Part shown: positions 17,574-25,650 of the stretch, in pieces | Layout of the letters: the number at the start of each line of letters is the position of its first letter | Numbering within the stretch: position 1 is the first letter of the stretch | Assembly: GCF_042653545.1 (NCBI RefSeq) | Contig: NZ_JBHSIS010000002.1 | Location: 372,001 to 436,000 of the forward strand | From: Actinophytocola glycyrrhizae | Lineage (GTDB): Bacteria; Actinomycetota; Actinomycetes; Mycobacteriales; Pseudonocardiaceae | Length of the DNA stretch: 64,000 nucleotides | Direction: 5' to 3' | The notes under the pieces: generated by a model | Databases searched by the model: none | What the model was told of the DNA's origin: nothing | What the model saw: the letters and a program-made list of their open reading frames with translations, nothing else | Made by a program: the position numbers and the translations under genes

Positions 17574-18932
17574 ATGAAGGCGGATCTGGCGATGTTCGGC
17601 GGGAAGCCCGCGGTGCGGGCGGAGTACCGCAGGCTCGAGTGGCCGGTGGTGACCGACGCCGACCGGGAGGCGGTCGGGCGGGTGCTCGACAGCCGCAAGT
17701 TCACCGTCGGCGCGAAGAACGAGGCCGAGATCCACGGTCTGGAGCGGGAATGGGCCGAGTTCTGCGACACCCGCCACGCCGTTTCGGTGAACAGCGGCAC
17801 GGTCGCGCTGGAGTTGGCGCTGGCCGCGCTGGGGCTGGAGCCTGGTGACGAGGTCATCGTGCCCGCGCTGAGCTACGTGGCCACCGCGATGGCGCCGCTG
17901 TACTCGCTCGCGGTGCCGGTGTTCGTGGACATCGACCCGGTGACGTTCAACATCGACGTGTCGCAGATCGAGGAGAAGATCACCAACCGGACGCGGGCGA
18001 TCGTGCCGGTGCACCTCGGGGGGCTGCCCGCCGAGATGGACGAGATCCTCGCCCTGGCACGGAAGTACGACCTGCTGGTGGTCGAGGACGCGGTGCAGGC
18101 CCAGGGCGGCACCTACCGCGGCCGCACCTGTGGCTCGATCGGCGACGCGGCCGTGTTCAGCCTGAACGTCGAGAAGAGCATCCCCACCTGTGGTGAGGGC
18201 GGGCTCGTCGTCACCGACCGGGAGGACGTCGCCGAGCGCATCCGGAGTCTGCGCATTCTCGGGGAGGACCTGTCGACCGAGGAGCGGCTGTACGTGTCGG
18301 CCACCCGCGGCTCGAACCTGAAGCTGTCGTCGGTGCTCGCCGCGTTCACCCGCTCACAGCTCGCGCGTTTCTGGGACTACCAGCACAAGCGGGACGCCAA
18401 CACGCCGGTGTTCGTCGACCGGCTCGCGCAGTTGCCGGGGATCGTGGTGCCGACCGTGCCGGACGACCGCACCCACATGTGGCACATGCTGCGGTTCCGG
18501 TTCGACCCGGTGGCGGCCGGGCTGGCCGGTGTCACCCCCGGCCGGTTCCGCGCCGCGCTGCGCCGTGCGCTGCTCGCCGAAGGGGTGCCGCTCACGCACT
18601 ACCAGATCATCCCGCTGCCGGGGCAGCCCGTGTTCCAGGAGCAGAACGCCTACGGCAACGGTCTTCCGTGGTCGCTGCCCGGCACCAACCCGCAGCGCTA
18701 CGACCTCGCCGACTACCCGGTCACGTGCGAGGTCATCGAGGACTCGCTGTGCCTGCGCCGTATGCACCTCAACCCCGACGCCGGACCAGCGCTCGCCGAG
18801 TACGCGACCGCGTTCGAACGCGTGTGGGACAACCTGGACCGCGTCGCCCGGTTCGCCCGCGCCATGCCCTACCAACCACCGTGGCACGCGGTCCCGAACG
18901 GACCCCGGCTCCAGGAGGCGCAGGCAGCATGA
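17574..18932 (+). CDS. DegT/DnrJ/EryC1/StrS-family PLP aminotransferase
   Basis: A 452-residue sugar-aminotransferase-type PLP enzyme. NSGTVALELAL binds the cofactor phosphate, VVEDAVQAQG supplies D172 and Q175, and K201 in SLNVEKSIPTCGEGG is the likely Schiff-base lysine (the family usually reads H/N-x2-K with GEGG after it). First gene of an operon: its stop overlaps the next start (ATGA). In the known AmCP pathway an aminotransferase aminates the ketone made by transketolase, and that is the role I propose. A role on a nucleotide sugar cannot be excluded from sequence alone. Confidence 0.88.
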   Translation: MKADLAMFGGKPAVRAEYRRLEWPVVTDADREAVGRVLDSRKFTVGAKNEAEIHGLEREWAEFCDTRHAVSVNSGTVALELALAALGLEPGDEVIVPALSYVATAMAPLYSLAVPVFVDIDPVTFNIDVSQIEEKITNRTRAIVPVHLGGLPAEMDEILALARKYDLLVVEDAVQAQGGTYRGRTCGSIGDAAVFSLNVEKSIPTCGEGGLVVTDREDVAERIRSLRILGEDLSTEERLYVSATRGSNLKLSSVLAAFTRSQLARFWDYQHKRDANTPVFVDRLAQLPGIVVPTVPDDRTHMWHMLRFRFDPVAAGLAGVTPGRFRAALRRALLAEGVPLTHYQIIPLPGQPVFQEQNAYGNGLPWSLPGTNPQRYDLADYPVTCEVIEDSLCLRRMHLNPDAGPALAEYATAFERVWDNLDRVARFARAMPYQPPWHAVPNGPRLQEAQAA

Positions 18933-19774
18933 GTGTCGAGGCACTGACCGGGACACCGGTCGACGACGTGGTGGGCTTACACCGGACCGCGCTGGCGGTC
19001 CGGGAGCACGTGCTCGCGATCGGCGCGGGGGCCGTCGGCACCCACGTCGGCGGCGCGCTGTCCGCTGTGGACATCCTCGTGGCGCTGTACCGCCAGGTGC
19101 TGCGGGTGCGGCCGGAGGAGCCGGACTGGCCGGACCGCGACCACTTCATCCTCAGCAAGGGCCACGCGTCGGCGGCCCTGTACGCGACGCTCGCCGAGTG
19201 CGGGTTCTTCCCGGTGGCGGAACTGGCGACCTACGGCCGGTCGGACGGGCGGCTGATGGCGCACCCGACACCCGCGGTGCCGGGCGTGGAGTTCGCCACC
19301 GGCTCGCTCGGGCACGGGCTGGCGCTCGGCCTGGGGCTCGCGCTCGCCGCGAAGCGCGCGGGCCGCGACACCAGGGTGTTCGTGCTCCTCGGCGACGGCG
19401 AACTCCAGGAGGGTTCGGTGTGGGAGGCCGCGATGGCCGCCGCGCACTTCGAGCTGGACAACCTGACCGCGATCGTCGACCGGAACCGGCTGCAGATCAG
19501 CGGGTCCACAGAGGACCGGATGCGTCTCGAGCCGCTCGCGGACAAGTGGCGCGCGTTCGGGTGGCAGACGTCCGAGGTGGATGGTCACGACTTCGGGCAG
19601 CTGGTGCCCGCGCTGCGCACGCCACCGTCGGCGGGCAACCCGGGGGTGCTGATCGCGGACACGGTGAAGGGGCGCGGGGTGCGGCACCTGCAGCACCGCA
19701 AGCAGAGTCACTTCGCGAAGCTCGGGCCGGAGGCGTACGAACGTGCGGTCACGGCGCTGCGAGCGGTGGCATGA
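18929..19774 (+). CDS. Transketolase, N-terminal (TPP-binding) subunit
   Basis: A 281-residue half transketolase with the thiamine diphosphate domain: ILSKGHASAALYA, then GSLGHGLALGLG, and the GDGELQEGSVWEA ... N motif that binds Mg-TPP. The pyrimidine-binding half is the next gene, whose ATG overlaps this stop. Split transketolases of this type act as heterotetramers. In AmCP-dependent secondary metabolism such an enzyme moves a two-carbon ketol onto the carrier-bound glutamate semialdehyde; the gene order supports that role here. Confidence 0.9.
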   Translation: MSVEALTGTPVDDVVGLHRTALAVREHVLAIGAGAVGTHVGGALSAVDILVALYRQVLRVRPEEPDWPDRDHFILSKGHASAALYATLAECGFFPVAELATYGRSDGRLMAHPTPAVPGVEFATGSLGHGLALGLGLALAAKRAGRDTRVFVLLGDGELQEGSVWEAAMAAAHFELDNLTAIVDRNRLQISGSTEDRMRLEPLADKWRAFGWQTSEVDGHDFGQLVPALRTPPSAGNPGVLIADTVKGRGVRHLQHRKQSHFAKLGPEAYERAVTALRAVA

Positions 19775-20727
19775 CGGTGGCGTTGTCCGACCGCGCGGCC
19801 TACCGGGCCACGCTGCTGGACCTCGCCCGCACCGACACCAGGATCTGGTGCCTCGACTCGGACATGGGCGGCCTGGAGAAGCAGTTCCAGGCCGAGCTGC
19901 CGAACCAGTACGTCGACGTCGGGATCGCGGAGGCGAACCTCATGACGGTCGCGGCGGCGCTGGCGAGCACCGGGCTGCTGCCGTTCGTGAACACGATGGC
20001 GGCATTCGCGTCCGCGCGGGCGCTGGAACAGGTGAAGCTGGACATCGCCTACCACGGGCTGCCGGTGCGGATCGCGGCCACGCACGCCGGTTTCTCGGCC
20101 GCCCACTACGGCCCGACGCACCACGCGCAGTCCGACGTCGCGGCGATGCGCGCACTGCCGGGCCTGACCGTGCTGGCGCCCGCGGACCCTGGTGAGACGG
20201 CCCGGCTCGTCGCCGCGGCGGCCTACCTGCCCGGCCCGGTGTACCTGCGCCTGGGCCGCGACGCCATCCCGCCGGTGTACGGCGACGAGCAGCACGAGAC
20301 CACCATCGGCGCGGCCGTGCCCCTGCGGTCCGGTGACGACGTCACGATCGTCGCCTCCGGCGCGCTGCCGGTGCGGTTCGCACTCGACGCGGCCGACGAG
20401 CTCGCCGCGCTCGGCATCGGCGCGCGGGTGCTGAACGTGCACACGATCAAGCCGCTCGACGTGCCCGCGCTGGTCGCGGCGGCGGAGCAGACGGCGGGTG
20501 TGGTGACCGTGGAGGACCACTCCGTGCTCGGCGGGCTCGGCGGCGCGGTCGCCGAGGCGCTCGCGCAGCACCGCCCGACGCGGGTGTGCAGGGTCGGCAT
20601 CGCGGACACCTTCTGCGCCCGCCCCGGCACCCACGCAGAACAGCTCGCCGCTGCCGGTGTGTCAACGGCACACGTGGTGTCGGCCGCACTGACCCTAGGT
20701 CCACTGTGTACGTCCATTTGGGATTGA
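19771..20727 (+). CDS. Transketolase, C-terminal (pyrimidine-binding) subunit
   Basis: A 318-residue partner of the preceding gene: pyrimidine-binding domain with the catalytic Glu in YVDVGIAEANLMTVAAALA, THAGFSAAHYGPTHHAQSD, then a transketolase C-terminal domain (VVTVEDHSVLGGLGGAVAEAL). Its ATG overlaps the stop of the N-terminal subunit, so equal expression is expected. The stop codon lies inside the Shine-Dalgarno (GAAGGAGGA) of the carrier-protein gene, again showing coupling. Confidence 0.9.
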   Translation: MTVALSDRAAYRATLLDLARTDTRIWCLDSDMGGLEKQFQAELPNQYVDVGIAEANLMTVAAALASTGLLPFVNTMAAFASARALEQVKLDIAYHGLPVRIAATHAGFSAAHYGPTHHAQSDVAAMRALPGLTVLAPADPGETARLVAAAAYLPGPVYLRLGRDAIPPVYGDEQHETTIGAAVPLRSGDDVTIVASGALPVRFALDAADELAALGIGARVLNVHTIKPLDVPALVAAAEQTAGVVTVEDHSVLGGLGGAVAEALAQHRPTRVCRVGIADTFCARPGTHAEQLAAAGVSTAHVVSAALTLGPLCTSIWD

Positions 20728-20737
20728 AGGAGGAACC

Positions 20738-20914
20738 ATGACAACCGCGGTGAGCACCTGCCCGGACTGCACGGAGGCCGTCCCCGCCGACGGCGACGTC
20801 CGGGTCACGTCGATCGTCGAGTGCCCAGGCTGCCAGGCCGAGCTCGAGGTCATCGGCGTCGACCCGGTCGAGTACGCGCTGGCACCGGACATCGAGGAAG
20901 ACTTCGGGGAGTAG
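20738..20914 (+). CDS. lysW: LysW-like amino-group carrier protein (AmCP)
   Basis: A 58-residue acidic protein. Two zinc-knuckle pairs, CPDC (8-11) and CPGC (29-32), and the C-terminal EEDFGE match LysW, whose C-terminal Glu (normally EDWGE) is the attachment point: the amino group of the substrate is linked to its side-chain carboxyl. The Trp of the usual tail is Phe here. The gene lies 10 bp after transketolase and 22 bp before its ligase, with a strong Shine-Dalgarno. It keeps intermediates bound and protected while kinase, reductase and later enzymes act. Its presence defines the locus. Confidence 0.93.
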   Translation: MTTAVSTCPDCTEAVPADGDVRVTSIVECPGCQAELEVIGVDPVEYALAPDIEEDFGE

Positions 20915-20936
20915 GCGAGATCTGCGGAGCGAACCG

Positions 20937-21809
20937 ATGGATCCCGTGACCCTCGCGGTCCTGACGACCCGCACGCGGCTCGAGGAGCGGCTGATCTTCG
21001 CCGCCCTCGAGCGGCGCGGGCTCGCGTACGCACAGGTGGACGACCGCACGCTGGTCCACCGCATCGGCTCCCCCGGCCAGGTGCGTTTCCGGGGTGTGCT
21101 GAACCGGATCATGTCCCACACCCGCAGCGTCTACGCCACCAGGATCTTCGAGGCGACCGGGCACCGGGTGTTCAACCCGAGCGCGGTGGTGGACACCTGC
21201 GGCGACAAGATCCTGACCTCGCTCGCGCTCGTGCGCGCCGGTCTCCCCCACCCCGAGACGGTGCTCGCGGTGACCCCGGACGCCGCGCTCGAGGCGATCG
21301 AGGCGGTCGGCTACCCGGCGGTGCTCAAGCCTGCGGTCGGGTCGTGGGGGCGGCTGCTGTCCAAGGTGAACGACCGGGACGCGGCGGAGACGCTGATCGA
21401 GCACAAGCAGTCGCTCAAGGCACCGATCCACAACGTCTACTACGTCCAGGAGTACGTGGACAAACCGGACCGGGACATCCGCGTGATCGTCATCGGCGAC
21501 GAGGTGGTCGCCGCGGTGTACCGGCGGTCGGACCACTGGATCACCAACACCGCACGCGGCGCGACCACGGCCGTGTGCACCGTGACCGACGAGCTGGCCT
21601 CGCTCGCGCTGCGTGCCGCCGCCGCGGTGGGTGGCGGCATCCTCGCCGTGGACCTGATCGAACGCGCGGGCGGCGAACTGCTCGTCACCGAGGTCAACCA
21701 CACCATGGAGTTCCACGGCCTCGCGGCGGTCGCGGACGTGGACATCGCCGACCTGGTCGTCGAGCACGTCGACCGCAACAGCCCGGTCGAACTGGCGGAG
21801 GCAGCATGA
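20937..21809 (+). CDS. lysX: LysX/RimK-type ATP-grasp ligase (AmCP-glutamate ligase)
   Basis: A 290-residue ATP-grasp enzyme. GYPAVLKPAVGSWGRLLSKV is the nucleotide-binding loop, QEYVDKPDRDIRVIVIG the central strand, and VDLIERAGGELLVTEVNHTMEF carries the Mg-binding acids and Asn. The NHTMEF tail is characteristic of LysX/ArgX rather than RimK. It should join the alpha-amino group of glutamate (or a homologue) to the carrier C-terminus at the cost of ATP. Next in the operon is the reductase, whose ATG overlaps this stop. Confidence 0.9.
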   Translation: MDPVTLAVLTTRTRLEERLIFAALERRGLAYAQVDDRTLVHRIGSPGQVRFRGVLNRIMSHTRSVYATRIFEATGHRVFNPSAVVDTCGDKILTSLALVRAGLPHPETVLAVTPDAALEAIEAVGYPAVLKPAVGSWGRLLSKVNDRDAAETLIEHKQSLKAPIHNVYYVQEYVDKPDRDIRVIVIGDEVVAAVYRRSDHWITNTARGATTAVCTVTDELASLALRAAAAVGGGILAVDLIERAGGELLVTEVNHTMEFHGLAAVADVDIADLVVEHVDRNSPVELAEAA

Positions 21810-22828
21810 GAGCGACCGTTGTCGGCGGCAGCGGCTACATCGGCGGCGAGCTGGTGCGGCTGCTGCTCGGCCACCCCGAACTCGACCTGACGTACGTGAC
21901 GTCGAACAAGTACGCCGGCAGGCCACTGCGGGCCGCGCACCCGAACCTGCGCGGCCGCACGAACCTCTCGTTCACCCCGGACACCGAGGTCGGCGAGAGC
22001 GACGTCGTGTTCCTCGCCGTGCCGCACGGCGCGGCGATGAAGGAGATCGACCGCTGGGCCGCGCTCGCGCCGAGGGTGGTCGACCTCAGCGCGGACCACC
22101 GCATCCACGACACCGGCCTGCGGGAGCGGTACTACCCGGGCGGGGTGCCCGACCCGGAGTGGCTCGCGAAGTTCCGCGCGGGCATTCCCGAGCTCAACCG
22201 CGAGGACCTGTGCGGCGCGACGCACATCGCGGTCGCGGGCTGCATGGCGAACGCGGCGATCCTCGCGCTGCACCCACTCGCGGCGGCGGGCCTGGTCACC
22301 GGCACCGCGCTGGTCGACGCGCGCACCGGCTCGTCCGGTGCGGGCCGCGTGCCGGACGAGGGCAGCCACCACCCTGAGCGCAGCGGCGTGCTGCGGATGG
22401 CGAAACCGCACGGGCACCGGCACATGGCGGAGATCATCCAGGCGTGCGGGGTGCCGGTGTACATGTCGGTGACCGCGGTCGAGGCGGTGCGCGGCGTGCA
22501 GGTCGTCTGCCACGTCATGCTGCCCGGCCAGCTGACCGAGCGGGACGTCTGGGCCATCTACCGCGACGCCTACCGGCACGAGCCGTTCGTGCGGCTGGTT
22601 CGGGAGCGGTCCGCGCTGCACCGCATGCCGGAACCGAAGCTGTTGTCCGGCACCAACTTCTGCGACATCGGCCTCTCGCTGGACGAAGGCGGCGAGCACC
22701 TCGTCGTGGTGGCCGCGATCGACAACCTCGTCAAGGGAGGTGCGGGAAATGCCGTCCAGTGCCTCAACATCGCGGCCGGGTGGGACGAGACCACCGGGCT
22801 CGACTTCATCGGGCTCCACCCGGTCTGA
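21806..22828 (+). CDS. lysY: LysY/ArgC-type acyl-phosphate reductase
   Basis: A 340-residue NADPH-dependent reductase. It has the Rossmann motif VGGSGYIGGEL, catalytic C146 in AVAGCMANAA, and the H-rich KPHGHRHM and GGAGNAVQCLN motifs of N-acetyl-glutamyl-phosphate reductase relatives. With the kinase it would turn the carrier-bound gamma-carboxylate into an aldehyde. It overlaps the ligase by 4 bp and the kinase gene by about 80 bp. Confidence 0.92.
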   Translation: MRATVVGGSGYIGGELVRLLLGHPELDLTYVTSNKYAGRPLRAAHPNLRGRTNLSFTPDTEVGESDVVFLAVPHGAAMKEIDRWAALAPRVVDLSADHRIHDTGLRERYYPGGVPDPEWLAKFRAGIPELNREDLCGATHIAVAGCMANAAILALHPLAAAGLVTGTALVDARTGSSGAGRVPDEGSHHPERSGVLRMAKPHGHRHMAEIIQACGVPVYMSVTAVEAVRGVQVVCHVMLPGQLTERDVWAIYRDAYRHEPFVRLVRERSALHRMPEPKLLSGTNFCDIGLSLDEGGEHLVVVAAIDNLVKGGAGNAVQCLNIAAGWDETTGLDFIGLHPV

Positions 22829-23657
22829 CCGCTACGTCGTCAAGCTCGGCGGGTCGCTCGACACGGACATCACCGGCGCGTGCGGCGACCTCGCCACGCT
22901 GGTCGGCCGCGGCGCCGAGGTCGTGGTCGTGCACGGCGGCGGCGCCGCGGCCGATCGGCTCGGCACCGAGCTCGGGCGCCCGCCCCGCTACCTCACAGGA
23001 CGCGGCGGCCGCCGCAGCCGGTACACCGACGCCGCCGCGCTCGACGTGCTGCGGCTCGGGATCCTCGGCCGGGTCAAGCCGGACCTCGTGGTGGCGCTGC
23101 ACAACCTCGGCGTCCGCGCCGTCGGCCTGTCCGGTGTGGACGGCGGGCTGGTCACCGCGACCCGCAACAGACCGGCGCGGGCCACGGTCGACGGGGTCGA
23201 GGTGGTGGTGCGCGACGACCTGTCCGGCCGGATCGCGGCCGTCGACCCGGCACTGCTCGGCACGTTGCTCGGCGGCGGGTTCACCCCCGTCGTCTCGCCG
23301 CCCGCGCTCGGCACCGGCGGCGAGACGCTGAACGTGGACGCCGACCGGTTCGCCGCGGCACTCGCGGTCGCGCTGTCGGCGGACTGGCTGGTCGTGCTGT
23401 CGGACGTGCCCGGCCTGCTGGCCGACCGGCACAACCCGGCGAGCCTCGTGCCCGAGGTGCCCGCCGACGCGCTCGACGCCTGTCTCGCGGTGGCCGACGG
23501 GCGGATGAAGGTGAAGGTGCGTGCCGCCGCCGAAGCGCACCGGGACGGGGTGCGCAACGTCGTCCTCGCCGACGGGCGGGTGGCCTCCCCCGTGCTCGCG
23601 GCGTGTGCCGGTGCCGGAACCAGGTTCGTCGAGGAGACGTATGCCCAGGCGAGCTGA
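22749..23657 (+). CDS. lysZ: LysZ/ArgB-type amino-acid kinase
   Basis: A 302-residue acetylglutamate-kinase-family enzyme: YVVKLGGSLDTD phosphate loop, VVVHGGGAAADRLG, a central GGGFTPVVSPP and SGVDGG, ending with RMKVKVRAAAEAHRDG. It phosphorylates the side-chain carboxyl of the carrier-bound substrate. The core starts near residue 28; the only usable starts are ATG 22749 and GTG 22740, both inside lysY. ATG 22749 sits 7 bases after AAGGGAGGT, a very good Shine-Dalgarno, which gives a Ser/Pro/Gly/Arg-rich N-terminal extension that is unusual for the family. Confidence 0.88.
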   Translation: MPSSASTSRPGGTRPPGSTSSGSTRSDRYVVKLGGSLDTDITGACGDLATLVGRGAEVVVVHGGGAAADRLGTELGRPPRYLTGRGGRRSRYTDAAALDVLRLGILGRVKPDLVVALHNLGVRAVGLSGVDGGLVTATRNRPARATVDGVEVVVRDDLSGRIAAVDPALLGTLLGGGFTPVVSPPALGTGGETLNVDADRFAAALAVALSADWLVVLSDVPGLLADRHNPASLVPEVPADALDACLAVADGRMKVKVRAAAEAHRDGVRNVVLADGRVASPVLAACAGAGTRFVEETYAQAS

Positions 23658-24681
23658 GGACCTGCTGACCAGCATGGTCGGCATCCCGTCGGTGTCCGGC
23701 GACGAGGACGCGCTGGCGCGGTTCCTGGTCGAGGAGATGCGGGCGTGGGGGTTCGACACCCACCTCGACGAGGCGGGCAACGCGATCGGCCGCCGGGGCG
23801 ATCCGGCCGCGCCGATGATCCTGCTGACCGGGCACATGGACACCGTGCCGGGTGGGCCGGCACCGCGCCGCGACGGCGACCTGCTGTACGGGCGCGGCAC
23901 GGTCGACGCGAAGGGCCCGCTCGCCACGATGATCTGCGCGGCGGCCGACGCCTCCGTCGACGGGGTGCAGTACGTGGTCGCCGGGGTGGTCGAGGAGGAG
24001 ACCTACGGCAAGGGCGCGACGCACCTCGCGGAGTGCTTCCGGCCGGCGGCCGGGTTCGTCGGCGAGCCGAACGGCTGGGCGGGGGTCGGCATCGGCTACA
24101 AGGGCCGGACCATGTTGCGGTACGACGTGTCCCGGCCATGGGTGCACACCGCCAGCCCGGAGGAGAAGGCGAGCGAGGCCGCGGTCGCGTTCTGGCAGGA
24201 CGTGGTGGACTACTGCGCGTCGGTCACGACGAGCGAGAAGGCGTTCGACCGGCCCATCGCGACACTCAACGAGCTGTCCGGCGACATCTCGGCGGCGCGG
24301 CTGGTGATCTCGGTGCGCACCCCGCCGGGTTTCGACCAGCCCGCGTTCGAGGACTACCTGTCCGGCGTCACCCGCGACGGCGTGCTGAAGGTCGACGACC
24401 GCACCCCCGGCGTGCGGGTCGACCACCGGAGCACCGTCGTGCGTGCCCTCTGTGCCGGCATCCGGGCCCGTGGTGCCCGGCCGACGCTCAAGCTCAAGAC
24501 CGGCACCGCGGACCTGAACATCGTCGAACCGCGCTGGCAGGTGCCGATGGCCGTGTACGGCCCCGGCGACTCCGCCCTCGACCACACCGACGACGAGCAC
24601 ATCGCGATGAGCGAGTACGCCACCGCGATCGACGTGCTGCGGGACGCGCTGAACCACCTGGCCGGCGAGCTGCGGCGGTAA
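23641..24681 (+). CDS. lysK: LysK-type M20 metallopeptidase (release of product from AmCP)
   Basis: A 346-residue M20 peptidase/deacetylase. Metal ligands are visible: H65 and D67 (TGHMDTV), D89 (GRGTVDAKGP), the catalytic E118-E119 (VVEEE) and a late His in LDHTDDEHI. LysK cleaves the amide between the carrier and the finished amino acid. The gene overlaps the kinase by 17 bp, completing the LysW-X-Y-Z-K set in pathway order. Confidence 0.9.
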   Translation: MPRRAEDLLTSMVGIPSVSGDEDALARFLVEEMRAWGFDTHLDEAGNAIGRRGDPAAPMILLTGHMDTVPGGPAPRRDGDLLYGRGTVDAKGPLATMICAAADASVDGVQYVVAGVVEEETYGKGATHLAECFRPAAGFVGEPNGWAGVGIGYKGRTMLRYDVSRPWVHTASPEEKASEAAVAFWQDVVDYCASVTTSEKAFDRPIATLNELSGDISAARLVISVRTPPGFDQPAFEDYLSGVTRDGVLKVDDRTPGVRVDHRSTVVRALCAGIRARGARPTLKLKTGTADLNIVEPRWQVPMAVYGPGDSALDHTDDEHIAMSEYATAIDVLRDALNHLAGELRR

Positions 24682-24711
24682 CGAGGTCGCTGCGCTGAGT
24701 AAGCTTGGCCG

Positions 24712-25650
24712 GTGCCGTCCCGTGCCGCGTTCGTCGCCATCCTGGTGGCGGTCGTCCTGTGGGGGCTGGCACCGGTGGCGACCAGGTATCTCGTGCTGAC
24801 CGCCGACCCCCTCGGGGTGCTCGGCATCCGGTTCCTGCTGTGCTCGCTGTGCTACCTGCCGGTGCTGCCGTGGCTGCGGCTCGGTGACGTGCGGTGGAAC
24901 CGCGGGACGCTGGGCCTGCTGGCGGCGTGCGGGATCATCGGGGTGGTCGGCTACAACGTGCCGATGACACTCGGCATCCGCGACGTGCACGCCGGGTTCG
25001 CGGGCATCCTGCTGTCGACCGAACCGCTGTGGATCGCCCTGCTTTCGGTGGTGGTGCTGCGCCAGCGGCTCACCGCACCCCTGGCGTGGGGCCTGGCGGT
25101 CGCGTTCACCGGAGTGGTGACGCTGAGCGTCGGCAACGGCCTGACCGTGTCGACGTCGATGTTCGGCGGGGCGGCACTGGTGCTGCTGGGCGCGTTCATG
25201 TGGGGCGCGTACTCGGTGGCGGTCGGCCCACTGGTGCGACGGTACGGCGCGCTGCGGGTCAGCGCGGTCACCATGTGGATCGGCACGGTGCCCCTGCTCG
25301 CGATCTGCCTGCCGGGCATGCTTTCCACGTCGCTGGGCACGACCGGGTGGGTGGTGCTGTTCCTGTACGGCCTCGGCCCGAACCTGGTCGGGATGCTGCT
25401 GTGGAACTACGGGCTTTCGCGGGTCCCCGGCCCACAGGCGGGGCTGCTGCTGAACCTGTACCCGGTGGTCAGCGTCACGGGCGGCGTCACACTGCTGGGC
25501 GAGCCACTGACCATGACGACTCTGGTGGGTGGCCTTGTCGTACTGGTGGGACTACTGCTCTCGCAGGACAACCGGGTGTCGAGAGCACTCGTCCCCCGCC
25601 GCCGGTCACCCGGGCAGGCGCGCCCCGCGGACGCCCCGCCCCAGTGCTAA
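24712..25650 (+). CDS. EamA/DMT-family transporter
   Basis: A 312-residue protein with ten predicted membrane helices and the duplicated EamA architecture (IRFLLCSLCYLP in the first half, LLLNLYPVVSVTGGVTLLGEPLTM in the second). Starts at GTG 24712, 30 bp after lysK, so it probably belongs to the same operon. Such carriers export amino acids and metabolites; export of the carrier-pathway product is a reasonable inference. Converges on the MFS gene with a 4-bp overlap. Confidence 0.85.
   Translation: MPSRAAFVAILVAVVLWGLAPVATRYLVLTADPLGVLGIRFLLCSLCYLPVLPWLRLGDVRWNRGTLGLLAACGIIGVVGYNVPMTLGIRDVHAGFAGILLSTEPLWIALLSVVVLRQRLTAPLAWGLAVAFTGVVTLSVGNGLTVSTSMFGGAALVLLGAFMWGAYSVAVGPLVRRYGALRVSAVTMWIGTVPLLAICLPGMLSTSLGTTGWVVLFLYGLGPNLVGMLLWNYGLSRVPGPQAGLLLNLYPVVSVTGGVTLLGEPLTMTTLVGGLVVLVGLLLSQDNRVSRALVPRRRSPGQARPADAPPQC

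Noticed and set aside
18529..20727. Plus-strand 732-residue frame across the two transketolase genes
   Set aside because: The first two thirds are out of frame with the N-terminal subunit; the real gene starts at 19771 where transketolase motifs begin.
20738..24681. Reading the carrier operon as primary lysine (alpha-aminoadipate) or arginine biosynthesis
   Set aside because: No homocitrate synthase, homoaconitase or argJ/argF genes accompany it, and transketolase and DegT genes are built into the operon. Not fully excluded without trees.
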